Assembly (NCBI RefSeq): GCF_900107925.1
Contig: NZ_FNUJ01000001.1
Location: 930,001 to 994,000, forward strand
Direction: 5' to 3'
From: Amycolatopsis pretoriensis
Lineage (GTDB): Bacteria; Actinomycetota; Actinomycetes; Mycobacteriales; Pseudonocardiaceae
Length of the DNA stretch: 64,000 nt
In this document: in pieces, positions 59,553-64,000 of the stretch
Layout of the letters: each line of letters opens with the position of its first letter
Position numbering within the stretch: the stretch's first letter is position 1
Program-made: the position numbers and the translations under genes
The notes under the pieces: generated by a model
Database searches by the model: none
Seen by the model: only the letters and a program-made list of their open reading frames with translations
What the model was told of the DNA's origin: nothing

Positions 59553-59944
59553 GACTGCTCCCGGGCCGCGGCCACGACGGGCGCGGAGTCGACGATCTGC
59601 TCGAAGGACGTGAGTTCGCCGCCGTCGAAGCGCCAGAGGTGCGCGACGCGGGCGGTGAAGGACCGGCCGGTCCGGCGGTGGGTGCCGGTGTAGGTGCCGA
59701 CGCCGACGACGGTGTCGCCGGCGTCGAGGAGGTCGGCCAGGGTGAAGGTGTAGCCGTCCCAGTCACGGCCGATGGCTTCGAAGACGTGCGCGCGGACCTC
59801 GTCGGGGCCGGTGTAGGTACCGGCGTAGGGGAAGCCCGCGGCTTCGGTCCAGGTCGTCTTCGGGCCGAGCGGGGCGAGCATGCCGGCCAGGTCGCCGGAG
59901 TCGCTGGCGGCGTAGTGCGCGCGGATTACGTCCACAGTGGACAC
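59549..59944 (-). CDS. SnoaL-like (NTF2-fold) protein
   Basis: The 131-residue protein has the cone-shaped NTF2 fold pattern of SnoaL-like polyketide-cyclase/isomerase relatives: N-terminal VIRAHYAASDSGDLAGML, a GPDEVRAHVFEAIG helix and a beta sheet ending in HLWRFDGGELTSFEQIVDS. Family members bind or isomerise small hydrophobic molecules and many have no known reaction. A GTG at 59944 with AAGGAG seven bases upstream is the start. It is translated in the operon between moaF (11-base gap) and livK (four-base overlap), which suggests a role with the transported compound. Confidence 0.75.
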   Translation of the reverse strand: MSTVDVIRAHYAASDSGDLAGMLAPLGPKTTWTEAAGFPYAGTYTGPDEVRAHVFEAIGRDWDGYTFTLADLLDAGDTVVGVGTYTGTHRRTGRSFTARVAHLWRFDGGELTSFEQIVDSAPVVAAAREQS

Positions 59945-59955
59945 AGGAAGCTCCT

Positions 59956-60717
59956 TCAGACGGGCTGGGCGTCGGGGTAGCTGACCGAGCCCAGCGGGTA
60001 GACGTGCCCGCCGGCGCGGGAGTGCTCGGACTCCCCGTCGCCGGTGAGCCCGAGGAAGACGCCGGTGGTGCGCAGCGCGTAACCGAGGTCGTGCAGCCAC
60101 ACGCTCGCCACGGCGATCCGGAACTCGCGGAAGCAGAACAGGTAGAGCCCGTCGGCGAACTTCCAGACCGTCGAGAGGTCCATGTCGCCGTGGCCGCGTT
60201 GGACGCCTTCGAGGCACTGCCACGCGTAGCGCTCCGACGAGACGTAGACGTGCTCGTAGAGGTGGTCCGGGCTGTAGCGGTAGAGGTTGCGCTTGCCGAT
60301 CAGGTCGCGTGACGGGCCGGGCACCTCGCCGGAGGGCGGGCCGCCGTCGGTGACACCGGCGCCGAACCGCTGCGAGACGCGGGGAACGACGTCTTCGGCA
60401 CCGATCACCGAACGGACGGCGAGCGCGCGGTGGGACGTCGTCGAGTACACGACGGTCAGCGCTTCGCCGTCGACGCTGGTCAACGGCAGGTTCACGAAGA
60501 AGACGTCGTCGCGCACGGCGACCGCGTCGTACGGGTCCTCGACGCCGTTGCACACGACGTGCCCGGCGTCCTTGAACGTGAGCGCGAGGACTTCGCCGTC
60601 GTCGAGGGTGATCGTGACTTCGCGGCCGGTGAGGTCGGCGTTCGGCAGGCGGTAGGTGGCGATCCCGGCGGCGAACTCGTCGTAGGTGCGCCAGCCGTCG
60701 GTGGGGGCTTCGGGCAT
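59956..60717 (-). CDS. moaF: MoaF-family protein (second copy)
   Basis: The 253-residue protein has the same two-domain layout as the MoaF at 50006-50740, with the shared motif YEHVYVSSERYAWQCLEGVQ and an N-terminal TGREVTITLDDGEVLALTF strand pair. The two are paralogues with moderate similarity. It follows the AraC-type regulator gene by 57 bases and begins the transporter operon or is part of it. Two MoaF proteins in separate operons near one amine oxidase suggest a real function in amine metabolism, possibly as small-molecule-binding proteins; no catalytic residues can be proposed. Confidence 0.77.
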   Translation of the reverse strand: MPEAPTDGWRTYDEFAAGIATYRLPNADLTGREVTITLDDGEVLALTFKDAGHVVCNGVEDPYDAVAVRDDVFFVNLPLTSVDGEALTVVYSTTSHRALAVRSVIGAEDVVPRVSQRFGAGVTDGGPPSGEVPGPSRDLIGKRNLYRYSPDHLYEHVYVSSERYAWQCLEGVQRGHGDMDLSTVWKFADGLYLFCFREFRIAVASVWLHDLGYALRTTGVFLGLTGDGESEHSRAGGHVYPLGSVSYPDAQPV

Positions 60718-60774
60718 GGCCTCATCGTCGGGCGGGGTGGCCCGCCCGGCGAGCGGTCACGCGCTGCGGGGCAA

Positions 60775-61713
60775 CTACCGGTCGCTGACGGTCAACTCCC
60801 GCCGCAGCTCGCTCGGCGCGCGGCCGAACGCGCTCTTGAAGACCCGGCTGAAGTGGGCGGCGTCGACGAAGCCCCAGCGCGCGGCGATGGCCGCGACCGG
60901 GCGGCCGGCGTGCACGGGGTCGAGCAGGTCGCGGCGGCAGTGCTCGAGCCGCCGGGTCCGGATCCACCCGGCGACGGTGGTGCCCTGCTCCTGGAAGAGG
61001 CCGTGCAGGTGCCGCGTGGAGATGAAGTGCTCGGCGGCGATCCGCGCGGGGCCGAGGTCGGCCGAGGGCAGGTTCGCGTCGATGTGCGCGCGGATCCGGC
61101 GCATCAGCTCGTGGTGCGGGTCGGCGTTCGCGAGGTCCAGCTCGGTCGCCACCAGCGTGGAGAGGAGGTCGACGGCGCTGTGCGCGAGCCGGGCGCCCGC
61201 CGGGCCGGCCAGCTGTTCCAGGTTCCCGCCGAGCTGGGCGAGGAAGGGGACGACGACGTTGCCGACGCCTTCCTTCCCGGACATGCGCACGGCGGTGAGC
61301 CGGCCGACGAGCTCGGCGGGCAGGTCGATCAGCCGCTGCGGGAACATCACGACGAGGGTGCGGAAGTCCTCTTCGAAGACGAGCGAGTAGGGCCGGTGGG
61401 TGTCGTAGAGGGCGACGTCGCCCGGCCGGAGGACGGCTTGGCGGTCGTCCTGCACGAGCAGCCCGGTGCCGGCGAGGATCAGGCTGAGCTTGTAGTACCG
61501 CCGGTCGCCGCGCGCGATGAGCTCGGGCGTGCGTTCGACTACGTGCGGGGACGCGGTCACTTCGGAGACCTGCACTTCGTCGGCGCCCGAGGAGCGGATC
61601 CGGCCCCGGAAGCCGTCACCGCCGGCGGTGACGTGCAGGGGCACGAAGGACTGCGAGACGGCGGCGCGGAACTCGGTGAAGTCCCGGGCGATCAGGGTCG
61701 TGGGGGCGGGCAC
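60775..61713 (-). CDS. AraC-family activator, FeaR-like
   Basis: The 312-residue protein has an N-terminal AraC-binding-like cupin domain (RRYYKLSLILAGTGLLVQDDRQAVLRPGDVALYDTHRPYSL, spanning about 90-130) and a C-terminal double helix-turn-helix (about 205-305) ending with the AraC signature AARWGFVDAAHFSRVFKSAFGRAPSELRR. This arrangement is that of FeaR, the activator of tyramine oxidase and phenylacetaldehyde dehydrogenase genes in enterobacteria. It is the first gene in front of moaF-SnoaL-liv and divergent from the XRE-NB-ARC regulator. Likely targets are this operon and the tynA operon. The GTG at 61713 is the start. Confidence 0.82.
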   Translation of the reverse strand: MPAPTTLIARDFTEFRAAVSQSFVPLHVTAGGDGFRGRIRSSGADEVQVSEVTASPHVVERTPELIARGDRRYYKLSLILAGTGLLVQDDRQAVLRPGDVALYDTHRPYSLVFEEDFRTLVVMFPQRLIDLPAELVGRLTAVRMSGKEGVGNVVVPFLAQLGGNLEQLAGPAGARLAHSAVDLLSTLVATELDLANADPHHELMRRIRAHIDANLPSADLGPARIAAEHFISTRHLHGLFQEQGTTVAGWIRTRRLEHCRRDLLDPVHAGRPVAAIAARWGFVDAAHFSRVFKSAFGRAPSELRRELTVSDR

Positions 61714-61746
61714 GGGTCACCTCGCAGCATCGAGAGGGGAGCAGTG

Positions 61747-61770
61747 TCGTATACGATAAGCGATACGATC
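61747..61770. promoter_or_regulatory. TATACGAT motif cluster upstream of the AraC-type gene
   Basis: TCGTATACGA (61747-61756) is a perfect 10-base palindrome and CGATACGAT follows at 61761-61769. The AT-rich cluster lies in the 129-base divergent gap and may be operator, -10 box or both. It shares ATCGTAT with the hpa promoter site at 30791-30802. Confidence 0.55.
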
Positions 61771-61818
61771 TTCGGCGACAATCCTCGGTGCTGGCGCCGA
61801 CCCGCCACTCCGTGTGAT

Positions 61819-61836
61819 CCTCCTCCGGGGAGGAGG
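61819..61836 (+). promoter_or_regulatory. Hairpin masking the ribosome site of the XRE-NB-ARC gene
   Basis: CCTCCTCC (61819-61826) is perfectly complementary to GGAGGAGG (61829-61836), which contains the Shine-Dalgarno sequence of the gene starting at 61843. Allowing for loop size, CCTCCT/AGGAGG can pair with a six-base loop and hide the site. Confidence 0.55.
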
Positions 61837-61842
61837 GCGGGG

Positions 61843-64000
61843 ATGGATTCGTTCGGCAGCCGGTTGCGCCGCCTCCGGCGCGCCGCGGGGCTCACGCAGG
61901 AGACGCTCGCCGAGAAGTCCGGGCTCAGCGGCCAGGCCGTCGGCGCGCTCGAACGCGGGGACCGGCGCTTCCCGCACCGCGACACGCTCGACCGGCTCGC
62001 CGACGCGCTCGGCCTCACCGGTACCGACCGCGCCGAGTTCGCGGCAGCGGCCGCACGGCCCGCCAAACCCGCCGCCGAGAAGGACGTCGTGCCGCGGGAG
62101 CTGCCCGGCGGTGTCGCCGTCTTCACCGGCCGCGACGCCGAACTCGGCCGCGTCCTCGCCCTGTTCGACTCCCGGGACAGCGTCGTCGTCGCCATCGCCG
62201 GGATGGCCGGCATCGGCAAGACCGCGCTCGCCCTCGAAGCCGGCCACCGGCTCGCCCGGCGCTTCCCCGACGGCTCGCTGCACCTCGACCTGCGTGGCCA
62301 CGCCGCCGACCCGCCCGACCCCCTGGACCTGCTCGACCGGCTCATCCGCGAACTCGGCGGCGAACCGCCGAAGCCGCTGTCGCTCGAATCCGCGTCCGCC
62401 CGGTTCAGGACGCTGCTCGCGGCGAAGCGCGTCCTGCTCCTGCTCGACAACGCCCGCGACGCCGCCCACGTCGCCCCGCTGCTGCCCGGAGCCGGTGGCT
62501 CCGGGGCCATCATCACCAGCCGCGCCGCGCTGCCGGACCTGCCGCAGGCACACCAGGTCCTGCTCGACGTCCTGCCCGAGGCGGACGCGCTCCGCCTGCT
62601 CGCCGCGGAGATCGGCGCCGAGCGCGTCGCGGCCGAACCCGCCGCCGCGCGGACGGTCGCGCGTCTCTGCGGCTACCTGCCGCTGGCCCTGCACCTCGTC
62701 GGCGCGCGGCTGGCGACGCGGCCGCGCTGGCCGGTCGCCCACCTCGCGCACCGGCTCGACGACGAACACCGCCGGCTCGACGAAACGGGCGTCCGCGCCA
62801 GCTTCGCCCTGGCCGTCGACGCCCTGGACGGCACCGCCGCGCGCGCCTACCCGCTCTTGTCGCTGCTCGACGTCCCGGAGCTGTCGGTGCCCGTCGCGAG
62901 CCGGCTGCTCGACGCGCCCGAACCCGAGACGGAGGCACTGCTCGAACGGCTCACCGACGAGCACCTGCTGACCACCCCCGCCCCGGGCTGGTACCGGCTG
63001 CACGACCTGCTCCGGCTCTACGCCCGGGAGCAGGCACCGCCGGACGAGGGGGCCGCGGCGATCACCCGGGTCGTCGAACTGTGCGCGGCGATGGCCTGGC
63101 GGAGCATGGCGCTCGTCTCGGCGGCCTCGCACCGCCACGACTGGGCCGCCGGACGGTGGGCCGCCGCCGGACCCGCGTCGGCGGACGAGGTGTTCGCGTG
63201 GCTCGACCGGCACCAGGCGCACCTCGTCACGGTCGTGCGGCAGGCGGCCGCGACCCCGGGCGTGCCGGCCGAAGCGATCGCCGCCGTCGGGCTCGGCCTG
63301 TACGAGTACCACCGCGCGCGGGCCCGCTGGCGCGACGCCATCCAGGTCGACGAGGTCGCGCTCGGGCTGGTCGACGGCGTCGACCCGGTCGCGGCCGCGA
63401 CGCTGCGGGGCGACCTCGGCGTGGCCGAAGCGGAACTGGCGAGCGGCGGCGAAGCGGCCGGGTTCCGGCGTTCGCACGCGTTGCTCCGCCGCAGCCTCGC
63501 CGACTGGGAGGCGATCGGCGACGAGCGTCAGCTGGCGGGCATCCTCAACAACCTCTGTTTCGTGTACGGCCTGGGCGACGACATCACCACGGCCGTCGAG
63601 TTCGGCGAGCGCAGCCTGGCGCTCAACCGGACGCTCGGGCTGCGGCACGTCGAGACGCTCAACCTGGTCAACCTCGCCGTGCTGTACGGACGCCAAGGCG
63701 ACCGTGCGCGCGAACTGGCGTACGCGAGCGAAGCGGTCGCCGTCGCCGAGGGAACCGGAGACGTGCGGGGCATGGCGTACGGCCGGATGCGGATCGGGAT
63801 CGTGCACCGCGAGCTGGGCCGGTTCGACGCCGCGGTCGACGAGCTCGGCCGCAGCGTCGAGCTCTGGCGCGAGGCCGGGGTCAGGCTGTACGAAGCGATG
63901 ACGCTGGCCGAGCTGGGCCGCGCCCACGTGGGCCGGGACGAGCGCGACCGGGCCCGCGAAGTCCTCACGGAAGCCCTGGCGATGCTGGGGGAGTACGGAG
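61843..64000 (+). CDS. XRE-NB-ARC-TPR regulator, C-terminus cut by the window edge
   Basis: The visible 719 residues begin with an XRE helix-turn-helix (about 5-60; LRRAAGLTQETLAEKSGLSG). A STAND/NB-ARC ATPase follows, with Walker A GMAGIGKT (120-127), Walker B VLLLLDNARD (about 197-206) and the CGYLPLALHLVGARLA (GLPL-type) helix. After about residue 480 come tetratricopeptide repeats (segments such as LNNLCFVYGLGDDITTAVEFGERSLAL). Proteins of this design, common in Pseudonocardiales and Streptomyces, act as ATP-dependent transcriptional switches, often without a known ligand. The ATG at 61843 has a strong GGAGG site within a hairpin. It is divergent from the AraC-type gene. Confidence 0.85.
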   Translation, partial: MDSFGSRLRRLRRAAGLTQETLAEKSGLSGQAVGALERGDRRFPHRDTLDRLADALGLTGTDRAEFAAAAARPAKPAAEKDVVPRELPGGVAVFTGRDAELGRVLALFDSRDSVVVAIAGMAGIGKTALALEAGHRLARRFPDGSLHLDLRGHAADPPDPLDLLDRLIRELGGEPPKPLSLESASARFRTLLAAKRVLLLLDNARDAAHVAPLLPGAGGSGAIITSRAALPDLPQAHQVLLDVLPEADALRLLAAEIGAERVAAEPAAARTVARLCGYLPLALHLVGARLATRPRWPVAHLAHRLDDEHRRLDETGVRASFALAVDALDGTAARAYPLLSLLDVPELSVPVASRLLDAPEPETEALLERLTDEHLLTTPAPGWYRLHDLLRLYAREQAPPDEGAAAITRVVELCAAMAWRSMALVSAASHRHDWAAGRWAAAGPASADEVFAWLDRHQAHLVTVVRQAAATPGVPAEAIAAVGLGLYEYHRARARWRDAIQVDEVALGLVDGVDPVAAATLRGDLGVAEAELASGGEAAGFRRSHALLRRSLADWEAIGDERQLAGILNNLCFVYGLGDDITTAVEFGERSLALNRTLGLRHVETLNLVNLAVLYGRQGDRARELAYASEAVAVAEGTGDVRGMAYGRMRIGIVHRELGRFDAAVDELGRSVELWREAGVRLYEAMTLAELGRAHVGRDERDRAREVLTEALAMLGEYG

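Noticed and set aside
50006..60717. Molybdopterin biosynthesis genes suggested by the name MoaF
   Set aside because: MoaF comes from the monoamine operon of Klebsiella; no other molybdopterin gene is present, whereas amine oxidase genes are.
1..64000. tRNA, rRNA, insertion sequences, integrase or attachment sites
   Set aside because: I looked for tRNA-like CCA-end and T-loop patterns, transposase motifs and terminal inverted repeats around genes and found none I could support; short RNAs cannot be excluded by eye.

Overview
This is a 64 kb window from a high-GC actinomycete chromosome. GC is roughly 70-75 %, GTG and TTG starts are common, and four-base overlapping start/stop junctions (ATGA, GTGA) are frequent. 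The gene families (BxlR/E/F/G/A-like xylan genes, 10-methyl fatty acid genes, DUF6292, an XRE-NB-ARC-TPR regulator) suggest a Pseudonocardiales member such as Amycolatopsis. That is an inference from gene content, not a database match. No rRNA, tRNA, CRISPR array, integrase or transposase was recognised.

Layout. (1) 1-4.2 kb: a truncated GNAT-ThiF protein, a dihydrofolate-reductase-like protein, a lower-GC membrane protein of unknown function, and an Asp23-family protein with an acidic repeat tail. (2) 4.4-18.3 kb: a xylan utilisation locus. It holds a GDSL esterase, a GH3 beta-xylosidase, a LacI regulator, a sugar ABC importer without its own ATPase, a GH115 alpha-glucuronidase, a second LacI regulator, a secreted GH10 xylanase and a CE4 deacetylase. 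Two different operator types lie at the two regulated promoters. (3) 18.4-22.6 kb: lipid genes (delta-9 desaturase, cold-shock protein, and a methyltransferase/FAD-reductase pair of the 10-methyl-branched fatty acid type). (4) 22.8-25.2 kb: a DUF6292 protein and an S9 peptidase. (5) 25.2-32.3 kb: a homoprotocatechuate meta-cleavage operon (hpaD, hpaE, a DapA-family aldolase/lyase, a GntR regulator, an unusual FAH-RraA fusion) plus a second aldehyde dehydrogenase. (6) 32.4-48.4 kb: oxidoreductases, hydrolases, an oligopeptide-type ABC importer, an O-methyltransferase and a TetR regulator. Six copies of a CTAC-N4-GTAG operator sit at its promoters. (7) 48.4-61.7 kb: copper amine oxidase, two MoaF-family proteins, an amidohydrolase, two SDRs, a branched-chain-amino-acid-type ABC importer with a permease-ATPase fusion, and an AraC/FeaR-like regulator. 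(8) 61.8 kb to the right edge: a truncated XRE-NB-ARC-TPR regulator.

How it fits together. Regions 5 and 7 make chemical sense as one route. An aromatic amine (tyramine- or dopamine-like) is imported and oxidised by the amine oxidase to an arylacetaldehyde, then oxidised to the acid. Homoprotocatechuate, once formed, is opened by HpaD and processed by HpaE and the downstream enzymes. The ring hydroxylase (HpaBC) and the classical isomerase and hydratase are not in this window. Region 6 looks like a separately controlled catabolic or detoxification regulon whose substrate cannot be read from sequence; it is the best candidate for an undescribed system here. The window also shows repeated tandem duplication at or inside genes: the GH115 3' end, the interior of an SDR, and four copies of the start of livM.
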